From the NCBI GenBank assembly GCA_910589055.1, contig CAJURN010000007.1, positions 43,612-107,611 on the forward strand: DNA of 64,000 bases, in the 5' to 3' direction. Below the pieces are notes generated by a model. The model did no database searches. It was given only the letters and a program-made list of their open reading frames with translations, and was not told where the DNA came from. The translations under genes were made by a program, and so were the position numbers. Each line of letters opens with the position of its first letter. Positions within the stretch are counted from its first letter, which is position 1. The stretch is from an uncultured Muribaculaceae bacterium. GTDB taxonomy: Bacteria > Bacteroidota > Bacteroidia > Bacteroidales > Muribaculaceae. Shown one piece after another: positions 17,472 to 25,400 of this stretch.

Positions 17472-17942
17472 TTATTTCTTTCTGAAAGATTTTAGATATG
17501 AATACACCTTTTCCGGTTTGTCGCCCGAGCCGTAGACGATTATCACGGTATAGAACTCATCGCTCCGGTTGCCTGCCAGTGCGAAAATCTTTCCGTCGGA
17601 AGGGTCGGTGACGGCACAGATGGAAACACCGTCGCGGCCGCGAAATTTCTTTACGCTTCCGTTGATTCCCATCATGTTTGCCATCACGGCGGCGATGCTG
17701 CCAACCGAAATGTTCTTGTCGTTTGGCTCGCTCCCGAAGGCTATTGCTTTGGCCTTGTCGCCTGTGGCATACACCTCGAGTCCCGATGATTCGGACAGCT
17801 CATGGTTGTAGACAAATCCGTCGGGAGCTTCCAGCACTCCGTAGCGGCTGTTCAATACGTTTTTGGCATCGGATGCAAAAGCTGCGGCCAGCATGAGGGC
17901 AGCTGTTGCGAGGATGCGGATGACAGTGAAAAAGTGTGTCAT
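17472..17942 (-). CDS. Secreted hypothetical protein, 156 aa
   Basis: The N terminus from ATG 17942 (MTHFFTVIRILATAALMLAAAFASDA) is a typical signal peptide with cleavage near ASDA-KN, so the product should be periplasmic or exported. The mature part of about 130 residues is alpha/beta-like, with segments YGVLEAPDGFVYNHEL and VSICAVTDPSDGKIFALAG, and ends in FRKK. I do not recognise a family with confidence. It lies 37 bases after the stop of... the opposite-end SDR gene at 17980, so the two may be cotranscribed. A repeat element begins right after its stop. Confidence 0.75.
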   Translation of the reverse strand: MTHFFTVIRILATAALMLAAAFASDAKNVLNSRYGVLEAPDGFVYNHELSESSGLEVYATGDKAKAIAFGSEPNDKNISVGSIAAVMANMMGINGSVKKFRGRDGVSICAVTDPSDGKIFALAGNRSDEFYTVIIVYGSGDKPEKVYSYLKSFRKK

Positions 17943-17979
17943 ATGTGTATATTTGAAACAACTGATTGTCAAAAGTGGT

Positions 17980-18741
17980 TTATCCGGCTACCAATCCGCC
18001 GTCGGCGAGGAACAGCGAGCCGGTGCAGAACGATGATTTATCGCTTGCGAGGAAATAAACGAGTTCGGCTATCTCCTCCGGTTCGGCTATGCGGCCAAGA
18101 GGAAATTCAGCGTTCTCCCCGGCCATAAGGCTCTCCACGCTTTCGCCCGTGCGGAGGGATATTTCAGAGAATACTCTCTCGACCAAAGGCGTGCGCACAG
18201 TACCGGGGCACACGGCGTTGACCCGGACATTGTCCTTGGCAAGATCAAGCGCCATACTTTTGGTAATCTGACCGAGTGCGCCCTTGGTAAGCCCGTAGGC
18301 GAAACTTCCGCGCTTGCCTATGAAAGACTGGTCGGAGGCGTTGATAACCACCGTGCCACCGCCTGCGGCAATTATATGAGGAATTGTCTCGCGCAAGGTA
18401 TTCACCGTGCCGTAGATATTAGTGCCGATCACGAGGTCAAGTTCTTCGTCGGTGATATCGAGAATCGTATTTTTGCGGTGTACTCCCGCATTGGCGAACA
18501 CCGAATTGATTGCGCCGAATTTAGCCACGCAGGACTTTACGCAAGTCGCGATTTCGTCGCGGAAACGTGTGTTGCCTTGCGTAAACAGGAGTCTTTCCGG
18601 ATTTCCAAGCGAGTTACACAGTTGCAGGGCAGCCTCATGGTTCATGTCCATGAAGCATACATTCCAGCCCTCGGTGAAAAATTTGCTTACAGTGGCTGCT
18701 CCGATTCCCGTGGCGCCACCTGTGATGAATATTGTGTGCAT
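17980..18741 (-). CDS. Short-chain dehydrogenase/reductase
   Basis: NAD(P)-dependent oxidoreductase, 253 aa from ATG 18741 (MHTIFITGGATGIGAAT). The classical SDR pattern is complete: cofactor loop GGATGIG, NAG in VFANAGV, catalytic Ser in VINASDQS, and YGLTK (Tyr and Lys). DLAKDNVRVNAVCPGTVRTP follows, and the C-terminal FCTGSLFLADGGL is typical. Asp in CFMDMNHEA after the second strand suggests NAD(H) preference. The substrate is unknown. An in-frame upstream extension to 18789 lies within the promoter and is not used. Its promoter belongs to the palindromic promoter-repeat family (18764-18795). Confidence 0.93.
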   Translation of the reverse strand: MHTIFITGGATGIGAATVSKFFTEGWNVCFMDMNHEAALQLCNSLGNPERLLFTQGNTRFRDEIATCVKSCVAKFGAINSVFANAGVHRKNTILDITDEELDLVIGTNIYGTVNTLRETIPHIIAAGGGTVVINASDQSFIGKRGSFAYGLTKGALGQITKSMALDLAKDNVRVNAVCPGTVRTPLVERVFSEISLRTGESVESLMAGENAEFPLGRIAEPEEIAELVYFLASDKSSFCTGSLFLADGGLVAG

Positions 18742-18763
18742 GTAGTCGGTAAAGTATCGTCGG

Positions 18764-18840
18764 CAAAGATACGGATAAGTCGAGAGCAATGCAAAATTTA
18801 TTTTATCATTGCCGAGCGAGAGTATAAAATAAATTGCATA
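18764..18840 (-). repeat. Promoter-bearing palindromic repeat, copy at 18.8 kb
   Basis: Read on minus: GCTCGGCAATG, an AT-rich palindrome with TTTG as the -33 box (18795-18792), 20 bases containing CTCGACTTATCCG, then TATCTTTG (18771-18764). The start falls about 16 bases before the SDR ATG. Closely related sequence precedes genes at 37988 and 56179. A degraded half-copy continues to about 18840. Confidence 0.75.
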
Positions 18841-18924
18841 AGCTCTAACTTTTTAGACGTTGGGGTTGTTTAGTCATTAGAAAAATTGAAAATACAATCT
18901 TCAAGAACCAAAAAAATTATAGAC

Positions 18925-19926
18925 ATGGATTTTTTGACAAACGACAAACTTCTGATTGTCGGCGCAGCCGGAATGATAGGCTCAAACATGGCTCAGACCG
19001 CAATCATGATGAAACTTACTCCTAACATCTGTCTTTACGACCCCTATGCCCCCGCGCTCGAAGGTGTGGCCGAGGAAATGCGTCAGTGCGGATTCCAAGG
19101 CGTCAACATCACGGCCACTTCCGATGTTAAGGAAGCCTTTACAGGTGCGAAATACATCGTGTCGTCGGGTGGTGCGGCCCGTAAGGCAGGTATGACCCGC
19201 GAGGATCTGCTCAAGGGAAATGCTCAGATTGCCGAGGATTTCGGAAAGAACATCCGCCAATATTGCCCTGATGCAAAGCATGTGGTTGTAATTTTCAACC
19301 CTGCTGATATCACCGGACTTATCACTCTTATTTATTCCGGCCTTAAACCCTCTCAGGTATCGACACTTGCGGCTCTGGACAGCACACGTCTGCGCAACGA
19401 GCTTGCCAAATACTTCCACATCTCTCCCGATGAAGTGGTGAACACCCGTACGTATGGCGGACACGGCGAACAGATGGCCGTATTCGCTTCCACAACCACC
19501 GTTGCAGGCCAGCCTTTGAGCGAGATTATCGGCACGAAGGCTCTTCCTGAACAGGAATGGGAAGAAATGAAGCAGAGAGTGGTGCAGGGTGGCAAGAACA
19601 TCATCGACCTCCGAGGACGTTCATCGTTCCAGAGCCCGGCATATCTGTCAATTGAAATGATTGCCGCCGCAATGGGTGGAAAACCTTTCACATGGCCTGT
19701 GGGTACTTACGTCGACAACGGCCGTTACAACCATGTGATGATGGCTATGGAGACTACCGTTGATAAGAACGGTGTCACCGTACATCCCGTTCAGGGTACT
19801 CCAGAGGAAGAGAAAGCTCTCGACCAGAGCTACCACCATCTTTGCGTGCTTCGAGACGAGGTAATCAGCATGGGCGTTCTTCCTCCCATTTCCGATTGGA
19901 ACAAACTCAACCCCAATCTTAAATAA
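18925..19926 (+). CDS. mdh: Malate dehydrogenase
   Basis: NAD-dependent lactate/malate dehydrogenase family enzyme, 333 aa from ATG 18925 (MDFLTNDKLLIVGAAG). It shows the Rossmann loop GAAGMIG, the substrate Arg loop in GAARKAGMTREDLL, NPADITG (the NPVD position), LDSTRLRNELA with Asp and Arg of the active site, and catalytic His in GGHGEQM. Malate rather than lactate specificity fits the RK-GMTR loop. It would link oxaloacetate and malate in the reductive branch that leads to fumarate, succinate and propionate, whose later steps are encoded at 25.9-30.6 kb. A 13-codon upstream extension is possible but unlikely. Confidence 0.9.
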   Translation: MDFLTNDKLLIVGAAGMIGSNMAQTAIMMKLTPNICLYDPYAPALEGVAEEMRQCGFQGVNITATSDVKEAFTGAKYIVSSGGAARKAGMTREDLLKGNAQIAEDFGKNIRQYCPDAKHVVVIFNPADITGLITLIYSGLKPSQVSTLAALDSTRLRNELAKYFHISPDEVVNTRTYGGHGEQMAVFASTTTVAGQPLSEIIGTKALPEQEWEEMKQRVVQGGKNIIDLRGRSSFQSPAYLSIEMIAAAMGGKPFTWPVGTYVDNGRYNHVMMAMETTVDKNGVTVHPVQGTPEEEKALDQSYHHLCVLRDEVISMGVLPPISDWNKLNPNLK

Positions 19927-19942
19927 TACATATAAAAACACG

Positions 19943-19985
19943 AAAAAAGCACCTCGCAGAAAATTTTCCACGAGGTGCTTTTTTG
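19943..19985. terminator. Bidirectional terminator between mdh and the 78-aa gene
   Basis: AAAAAAGCACCTCG pairs with CGAGGTGCTTTTTT around a 14-base loop, so it has a T-run on both strands and serves two convergent genes. Confidence 0.85.
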
Positions 19986-20009
19986 TGTGCCTGATATCCG
20001 GCAGAAGAA

Positions 20010-20246
20010 TTACATCTTGCTGTATTGGAGTACGGTGGGTGATTCCACGTCAACTCCGAATTCCTTTGCCCGTTGGAGAATCGCACGCGCGAGTTTTGGC
20101 TTGAGGTCTTCCGGACAATAACGGAAATATGCCTCGGCGGCTCTTACGTGGGCGGCATCGGGCATGGGGTATTCACGGCGTTCGGGAAGTCCGAAAACGC
20201 TGTCGGGCAACTCCTTCTTCTCTTCGTAACTTAGTCGGTCGTTCAT
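20010..20246 (-). CDS. Small conserved protein, 78 aa (DUF6582-like)
   Basis: Short soluble protein. The segment LPDSVFGLPERREYPMPDAAHVRAAEAYF resembles a small domain found in phage and bacterial proteins (DUF6582 as I recall it), where similar F-P-E-R-YP-PD-HVR-A text occurs. The C-terminal half (RYCPEDLKPKLARAILQRAKEFGVDV) is predicted helical. No signal peptide. It shares a bidirectional terminator with mdh. Biological role unknown. Confidence 0.75.
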   Translation of the reverse strand: MNDRLSYEEKKELPDSVFGLPERREYPMPDAAHVRAAEAYFRYCPEDLKPKLARAILQRAKEFGVDVESPTVLQYSKM

Positions 20247-20388
20247 GATTTTGGGGGATGTTTAGTAATTTGTTTGAATTAAAACGTCCGGCGCCTTTAT
20301 AAGGTTGAAATAATGATGACCGAAAGTGTGAACTAATGTTGCATGGTGCTTGTTATAGATGATGTAACGTTAAAAACTACGACTGAAT

Positions 20389-20865
20389 ATGAAAAAATTC
20401 CTTTATCTCATTCTCCTCGCTCTTCCTTTCGCTTTTAGTTCATGCAGCGATGATGACAAGGATCTCCCCAACGTGAGTATCACTCTTGAATTTGACGATG
20501 CCGTGAACGTGGACGGAACGATTTATGCCGTGCAGGGCACTCCGTTTGAAATCGCCGGAGTGAAAGTTGTGAACAATGAGGCCGACAAGGCCGCTTTCAT
20601 TACTTCCGCCGCTTACTATTGGGACGGCTATTATCTCGGAACATCGTTTGTTGAGCCTTACGGCTTCAAATTCGAACTTCCGGAAAATATCAGCCTCGGC
20701 AAGCACACTCTGGTGATGGAATGTCCCGTCGCCGCTGTTGACAAGACTCTGGCAACAGCCGTAGTGGGCTATGACGTTATGGTGGTTGAGTCGCTCGACG
20801 ACATTCCGAACATCGGTGCGGAAACGTCAACTACCGTGCCTCAGTTCAAGTCCGACACCAAATAA
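20389..20865 (+). CDS. Putative lipoprotein, 158 aa
   Basis: The N terminus MKKFLYLILLALPFAFSSC followed by SDDDKD is a type II signal peptide with Cys19 as the lipidated residue, and the acidic residues after the Cys are the Bacteroidota surface-export-like pattern. The mature part (about 140 aa) looks beta-rich and immunoglobulin-like, with segments VSITLEFDDAVNVDGTIYAV and GKHTLVMECPVAAVDKT. I do not recognise a named family. Monocistronic, ended by a strong GC palindrome at 20894-20925. Confidence 0.8.
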   Translation: MKKFLYLILLALPFAFSSCSDDDKDLPNVSITLEFDDAVNVDGTIYAVQGTPFEIAGVKVVNNEADKAAFITSAAYYWDGYYLGTSFVEPYGFKFELPENISLGKHTLVMECPVAAVDKTLATAVVGYDVMVVESLDDIPNIGAETSTTVPQFKSDTK

Positions 20866-20893
20866 GCGTCAGGAGAATCTGTACAAATGAGTT

Positions 20894-20925
20894 GCGGCCC
20901 GCGGAATATTCCGCGGGCCGTTTTA
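20894..20925 (+). terminator. Terminator of the 158-aa lipoprotein gene
   Basis: CGGCCCGCGGAATATTCCGCGGGCCG is a near-perfect palindrome followed by TTTTATTTATT, 28 bases after the stop. Confidence 0.85.
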
Positions 20926-20954
20926 TTTATTTGCCGTATTGATTCGGCGTCTAT

Positions 20955-21365
20955 CTATTTTTTACGGAAATCAATGCCTCTCACAATGTCTTCGGGTGTG
21001 CAGTCGGCAGGCATTTCCTTGCTGAACAACAGATACATTCCAGGTGTACTTCTGTCTTTGTCGTAAATCAGTGTTGTCTCAATGTATTTCCAACCCCGTT
21101 TTGTCATATAGGTGAACACTCCCATCCGGGATTCAAATGATATGGCTTTGTTGTTATCAGGATTTCGAATCAAGCCGTAAGCATATCCTATGCTGTCGGT
21201 GACACCGAAATCCACTCTGGCATTGATGGCATTGTAGAATGGTCTATATTCAAAACACTCTACCTGGCAATATACGGTAATTGTCGGCTCTTTCTGCACT
21301 TCTTGCGATTTTACTGTAATAAGCGCGCCTAAAATAAACAGCAGCAGTAAGATGGATTTTTTCAT
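20955..21365 (-). CDS. Secreted hypothetical protein, 136 aa
   Basis: MKKSILLLLFILGALITVKSQ is a type I signal peptide (cleavage after KSQ or QEV), so the product is periplasmic or secreted. The mature part of about 115 residues has mixed polarity, with segments VYCQVECFEYRPFYNAI and GWKYIETTLIYDKDRSTPG. No family recognised. It is AT-richer than neighbouring core genes. A full promoter (TTTG 21426-21423, 20 bases, TATATTTG 21402-21395, minus) lies upstream. Confidence 0.75.
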   Translation of the reverse strand: MKKSILLLLFILGALITVKSQEVQKEPTITVYCQVECFEYRPFYNAINARVDFGVTDSIGYAYGLIRNPDNNKAISFESRMGVFTYMTKRGWKYIETTLIYDKDRSTPGMYLLFSKEMPADCTPEDIVRGIDFRKK

Positions 21366-21394
21366 ATTTTCAGGATATTAACGGTTGTTACTTG

Positions 21395-21426
21395 CAAATA
21401 TAATCATATTCCTGTGATAATTCAAA
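21395..21426 (-). promoter_or_regulatory. Promoter of the 136-aa secreted protein
   Basis: TTTG (21426-21423), 20 bases, TATATTTG (21402-21395) on minus; start near 21389, leader about 24 nt. Confidence 0.75.
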
Positions 21427-21503
21427 AATAGAAGAATTCGGGTTCTTAATGTGCGGTTTATTTAAAATTTCAAAAAAACTGCAACTAATCCGGTGTATTG
21501 TAG

Positions 21504-21511
21504 TATATTTG
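21504..21511 (+). promoter_or_regulatory. -7 element of nfo
   Basis: TATATTTG, 21 bases before the nfo ATG. No clear TTTG 20 bases upstream, so only half the promoter is supported. Confidence 0.5.
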
Positions 21512-21532
21512 TAACTTGAAACAAATGCGTAG

Positions 21533-22381
21533 ATGAAATATATCGGTGTTCATGTGTCCGCTGATCCGGACGTCAGTGTTGCGCCGCTCGAGGCTCACGG
21601 CCTTGGGGCGGATGCGTTTGCTTTTAATCTCGTTGGTGCACAGGCTTGGAAAACACCACCTTATACCGAAGAGGTAATTGCCGCGTTCCGTGAAAACTGT
21701 ACGCGTCTGGGCTACGGACCTGCGCAGATTCTTCCTCATTCGGCCTTCGTTGTCAATCTCGGTTCGCCCGACGGGCGCAAGCTCGCTCTTTCGAGGAAGG
21801 TCTTTATTGACGAACTCCGCCGATGCTCGCAGCTTGGCGTCGCTCTGCTTAATTTCCATCCCGGGGCACATCTGGGAAAAATCTCTCCCGAGGAAAGCCT
21901 TGAAGTTGTGGCACGGTCGATAAATATCGCCCTTTCCGAGTCGGAGGGCGTGACAGCCGTGATTGAGAACACTGCCGGTCAGGGAAGCTATCTCGGCTAT
22001 TCATTTGCCCAACTGGCCCGAATCATCGAGCTTGTCGACGACAAGAGCAGGGTGGGCGTGTGCATTGATTCATGCCATGCCCATGCCGCCGGTTACGACC
22101 TTTCCACAGAAGAAGGATATGAAGCGGCATGGCGCGAATTTGCCTCCACCGTCGGCTTTGAATATCTCCGCGGATTCCACCTCAATGATTCCATGAAGGC
22201 CGTCGGCTCGAAAGTCGACAGGCATGCTCCCATTGGAGCGGGAACAATCGGGGATGCCTTTTTCCGGCGTCTGATGGCCGACAGCCGTTTTGACGGAATC
22301 CCGATGATTTTGGAAACTCCCGACCCGGCGCTCTGGGCATCGGAGATAGCGACATTGAAAAGCTGGGCCGCACAATCTTGA
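21533..22381 (+). CDS. nfo: Endonuclease IV (AP endonuclease)
   Basis: Zn-dependent AP endonuclease of base excision repair, TIM barrel, 282 aa (normal length). Family signatures are visible: MKYIGVHVSA at the start, LPHSAFVVNLGSP, LNFHPGAHLG (metal His), VIENTAGQGSYLGYSF, VGVCIDSCHAHAAGYD (Asp and His ligands), FHLNDSMKAVGSKVDRHAPIGAG and ILETPDP. All expected metal ligands appear to be in place. It has a -7 element just upstream and is followed after 53 bases by a sugar MFS transporter on the same strand. Confidence 0.96.
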   Translation: MKYIGVHVSADPDVSVAPLEAHGLGADAFAFNLVGAQAWKTPPYTEEVIAAFRENCTRLGYGPAQILPHSAFVVNLGSPDGRKLALSRKVFIDELRRCSQLGVALLNFHPGAHLGKISPEESLEVVARSINIALSESEGVTAVIENTAGQGSYLGYSFAQLARIIELVDDKSRVGVCIDSCHAHAAGYDLSTEEGYEAAWREFASTVGFEYLRGFHLNDSMKAVGSKVDRHAPIGAGTIGDAFFRRLMADSRFDGIPMILETPDPALWASEIATLKSWAAQS

Positions 22382-22434
22382 AATTATTAAATAATCATAT
22401 ACTTACTTACCGCAAAAAAACACTTTAAAGTAAC

Positions 22435-24240
22435 ATGAAGAACCAACGCGATCTTAGCTTCTGGAAGCTATGGAATCTGAGTTTCGGATTCTTTGGCGTG
22501 CAGATTGCCTACGCCCTTCAAAGTTCTCAGGTGAGCCGTATTTTCTCCACAATTGGAGCCGACCCTCACGACCTGAGTTATTTTTGGATTCTGCCCCCCC
22601 TGATGGGCATGATAGTGCAGCCCATTGTAGGCTCAGCATCCGACAAGACATGGAACCGTCTGGGACGCCGCCTGCCGTATCTCGTAGTGGGTGCGCTCGT
22701 GGCAATTGTAGTGATGTGTTTCCTGCCGAATTCCGGCTCGCTCGGTCTCGGCATCTCGCAGGCTATCATATTTGGCCTTGTAATGCTTATGCTTCTCGAC
22801 ACCAGTATCAATATGGCTATGCAGCCCTTCAAGATGCTTGTTGGCGACATGGTGAATGAAAAGCAGAAAGGACTCGCCTATTCCATTCAGAGTTTCCTTT
22901 GCAACGCCGGATCGGTCGTAGGTTACATCGCCCCGATGTGCCTTGCGCTTTTCCTGAGCAATACTGCTCCCGAGGGACAGGTTCCGGCCACCGTCACCTG
23001 GGCTTTCTATATCGGTGCTATCATCCTGCTGCTGTGCGTGGTATACACCTTTGCCACCGTACGCGAAATGCCTCCTGCCGAATATGCCGCCTTCCACGGA
23101 ATCAAGCAAGCCGAGGAAAACGCTCCCGCCGAGAAGTCGAGCCTTATATCCGTGCTTGTAAAAGCTCCAAAGGTGTTCTGGACAGTCGGTCTGGTGCAGT
23201 TCTTCTGCTGGGCCGCTTTCATGTACATGTGGGTGTATTCCACCGAAGCTATCGCCAATCAGGCCTATGACACGCCTACTGTCGAACGTGTCGAGGGCGT
23301 GACTGTCAACGGCGAGAAATTCAACGACAAATATCTCTTCGACGGCAAGATGCCCGTGATTGAAGATGGACACCTCTGTGTGGCCGGAATCAAGGTCGAT
23401 GGCAATTTCACCTCTCCCCGCCTTGTTGTGATGGGTGGCGACACTCTGATTGCCGACGGAACGGTGGTGTATCGCAACGGTGTGCCTGCAATCGCTCCAC
23501 ATTGCGGACAGGCCGATGTTGTGGCACCTTTGATTGTCGACGGCGTTGAAATGAGCGCCGGAAAGATTGAGACTGTATCGCGCTATGCTCTTATCAATTC
23601 CGACTCTCGCCTTACCTTGGCTCACATCGCCCGTCTGAATCATGTAACAGGCGAATACGAGCTCGAGGAATCCACCGACCTTCCCTCTGTGGCTTCTGTC
23701 GACGACGTTACAATCAACTATCACCACGTGCTCAACGTTGCCAGCCCCGAATATCAGGAAGCAGGCAACCAGACAGGCCTTCTGATGGCCGTGCAGGGCA
23801 TTGTGGCCGTACTTTGGGCTATCGTGCTGTCGCGCTTCGGACGCCGTCGCAAGCTGGCTTACTCGCTCAGTCTGCTCATTGGCGGAGCCGGTTTTGCTTC
23901 TATATTCTTCAGCCATAGCATCGCCATGCTCGGTGTGGGCTACGGACTTGCCGGATGTGCCTGGGCCGCAATGCTCGCCATGCCCTTCACCATCCTCACC
24001 AATGCCCTCTCAGGAAAGAATATCGGCACATATCTCGGCTTGTTCAACTGTACGATTTGCCTGCCGCAGATTCTTGCGTCGCTGCTCGGTGGTGTAATCC
24101 TGGGTCTGATTCCCGTAACCGCCAAGGGCGTTCCCAACGCGCCGGCCATGCTGCTTGTTTCGGGCATCCTCCTTTGCCTCGGAGCCATCGCCGTATGGAA
24201 CATCAAGGAAACCTACGGCACCGCCGCAAAGGCAGAGTAA
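22435..24240 (+). CDS. Sugar MFS transporter (GPH/SLC45-like) with an extra periplasmic domain
   Basis: A 601-aa inner-membrane transporter. The start LSFWKLWNLSFGFFGVQIAY and SDKTWNRLGRRLPYL place it in the glycoside/sucrose-type MFS group, which imports oligosaccharides such as maltose or sucrose in Bacteroidota. Hydrophobic segments suggest 12 helices. Between helix 7 (about 253-275) and helix 8 (about 447-465) lies a polar block of about 155 residues (roughly 280-437), rich in beta-type text such as VEGVTVNGEKFNDKYLFDG, that relatives of about 440-460 aa lack. The frame is continuous across it. No sugar hydrolase is adjacent. Confidence 0.88.
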   Translation: MKNQRDLSFWKLWNLSFGFFGVQIAYALQSSQVSRIFSTIGADPHDLSYFWILPPLMGMIVQPIVGSASDKTWNRLGRRLPYLVVGALVAIVVMCFLPNSGSLGLGISQAIIFGLVMLMLLDTSINMAMQPFKMLVGDMVNEKQKGLAYSIQSFLCNAGSVVGYIAPMCLALFLSNTAPEGQVPATVTWAFYIGAIILLLCVVYTFATVREMPPAEYAAFHGIKQAEENAPAEKSSLISVLVKAPKVFWTVGLVQFFCWAAFMYMWVYSTEAIANQAYDTPTVERVEGVTVNGEKFNDKYLFDGKMPVIEDGHLCVAGIKVDGNFTSPRLVVMGGDTLIADGTVVYRNGVPAIAPHCGQADVVAPLIVDGVEMSAGKIETVSRYALINSDSRLTLAHIARLNHVTGEYELEESTDLPSVASVDDVTINYHHVLNVASPEYQEAGNQTGLLMAVQGIVAVLWAIVLSRFGRRRKLAYSLSLLIGGAGFASIFFSHSIAMLGVGYGLAGCAWAAMLAMPFTILTNALSGKNIGTYLGLFNCTICLPQILASLLGGVILGLIPVTAKGVPNAPAMLLVSGILLCLGAIAVWNIKETYGTAAKAE

Positions 24241-24275
24241 TTTAAACAGCCGCATTGCGGCGGCGATAATAATAG

Positions 24276-24316
24276 CCCCGCCCTGTACGCTTCGTCAGCG
24301 AGCAGGGCGGGGTTGT
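24276..24316 (+). terminator. Terminator of the MFS transporter gene
   Basis: CCCCGCCCTG (24276-24285) pairs with CAGGGCGGGG (24303-24312), with an inner short stem, followed by TTGTTGT. The T-run is weak, but the stem is strong. Confidence 0.7.
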
Positions 24317-24346
24317 TGTATGCAGTTATTCGCGGTAAATACAGGT

Positions 24347-24454
24347 TCAGTCATTGAAGACGAAGAACCAAAGCATAACCAGAGAATACACTATAAGCCC
24401 GAGGGCAAACCACACGAGCTTGTTGCTGTTTGTTTGATTTGTTTTTTCTGCCAT
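24347..24454 (-). CDS. Single-pass membrane peptide, 35 aa
   Basis: ATG 24454 to TGA 24347 reads MAEKTNQTNSNKLVW... and ends LVMLWFFVFND. A polar N-terminal dozen residues are followed by one hydrophobic helix of about 20 residues (VWFALGLIVYSLVMLWFFVF) and an acidic tip. This is a classic small membrane peptide layout. A CAAATGTA box (TACATTTG on minus, 24478-24471) sits 16 bases upstream and matches the -7 element. It resembles short Bacteroidota membrane peptides I recall as conserved hypotheticals. Role unknown. Confidence 0.65.
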   Translation of the reverse strand: MAEKTNQTNSNKLVWFALGLIVYSLVMLWFFVFND

Positions 24455-24470
24455 GATTTCAAAATTTTTG

Positions 24471-24478
24471 CAAATGTA
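24471..24478 (-). promoter_or_regulatory. -7 element of the 35-aa membrane peptide
   Basis: TACATTTG on minus, start near 24465, leader about 11 nt. No -33 box is clear. Confidence 0.45.
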
Positions 24479-24510
24479 CGAATTGTTTTTCTGACAGGTG
24501 TAAAAATCAC

Positions 24511-25230
24511 CTAAGAATTGTTTTGAGCAGCGATTTGTTTCTGTAATTTGCGCTGCTGCTTGCGAGCTTTCTTTACGGATTTACGGCTGTAATAATCATT
24601 CCGTATTTTGTTTATCTCTTTGCTTGAAAGAGTGATGTTTACCGGAAAGGGTTGAAATTCTTTTTTCAAATGAATTTCAGAATCGGCCGATATAAAGCAT
24701 AATTGGGTTATATCGCATCCGGTTTTATCAATAAGCATTTGATATTCATTAAGGAAATAGTCGGCGATTTGAGGAAAGGCACAGTATTGGTGTATTATCC
24801 AGAAATCTTCTTTGGAAACCGCTGCGGTATATTCGGTGTAAAGAAGTGCTTTAAGGCCATTTCCGGATGGAGAGGTCCATACGCACATAATGTTTGGGTC
24901 GGCTTTGATACGTTCCTTGACTTCGTTCAGATGCTCACCGAGTTTGTCGATGTCTATAACCATCAGGTTGGTATAGGAATTTACGTCTGTTTTTAACAGG
25001 GAATCATGCAATATTCCGCTGAAACATAAGGCCGGAAGTTTTTTCTTTCGGGAGCGGACTGACGTGAGATTTCCTTGTGCGAGTAATGTTCTGATTTTGT
25101 CTATGTCTGCCATGAATTTTGCGTCCCGGATTAATTTCAAGGCTGCGAACAGAGTTATGGGGCGAAATTCATTTCGCCATATATGATAGCATATTGATAT
25201 GTAGCGTGGCAGAACAGAGGATGTTTCCAT
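24511..25230 (-). CDS. VirE N-terminal domain protein (BT4734/BF3469-like)
   Basis: A 239-aa protein. The segments IRTLLAQGNLTSVRSRKKKLPALCFSG, YTNLMVIDIDKLGE and VWTSPSGNGLKALLYT match the VirE N-terminal (BT4734-like) domain, which in Bacteroidota usually precedes a VirE/primase-helicase part on mobile elements. Here that domain stands alone and is followed by a Lys/Arg-rich tail (KSVKKARKQQRKLQKQ). The gene is AT-rich against its neighbours. It may be a fragment or relic of a mobile element; no integrase or relaxase lies nearby. TATCTTTG on minus (25270-25263) is a fitting -7 element for a start at ATG 25230. Confidence 0.75.
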   Translation of the reverse strand: METSSVLPRYISICYHIWRNEFRPITLFAALKLIRDAKFMADIDKIRTLLAQGNLTSVRSRKKKLPALCFSGILHDSLLKTDVNSYTNLMVIDIDKLGEHLNEVKERIKADPNIMCVWTSPSGNGLKALLYTEYTAAVSKEDFWIIHQYCAFPQIADYFLNEYQMLIDKTGCDITQLCFISADSEIHLKKEFQPFPVNITLSSKEINKIRNDYYSRKSVKKARKQQRKLQKQIAAQNNS

Positions 25231-25262
25231 AAGTGATGAATTGCAGGAAAAATTTGTGTGCT

Positions 25263-25270
25263 CAAAGATA
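25263..25270 (-). promoter_or_regulatory. -7 element of the VirE-N gene
   Basis: TATCTTTG on minus, start near 25256, giving a leader of about 26 nt and supporting ATG 25230. Confidence 0.5.
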
Positions 25271-25333
25271 AGCGCAGCAGTGTGTAATAATATGGCATCA
25301 GTTTGTTAATTTATATTAACTCATGGGTTTGCG

Positions 25334-25376
25334 AAAAAAACTCGGCGCCGCAACGTGGTGTATTGCGGCGCCGAGG
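25334..25376 (-). terminator. Terminator of the 119-aa gene
   Basis: CTCGGCGCCGCAA and TTGCGGCGCCGAG form a perfect 13-bp stem with a 9-base loop; on minus it is followed by T7. It lies 25 bases after the stop of the gene at 25401. Confidence 0.88.
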
Positions 25377-25400
25377 CTTAGGAGGTGATATTTCGTCAGT

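Noticed and set aside
22633..23916. Long open frame (427 codons) on the minus strand
   Set aside because: Fully antisense to the MFS transporter; His- and Gly-rich shadow text, no family motifs.
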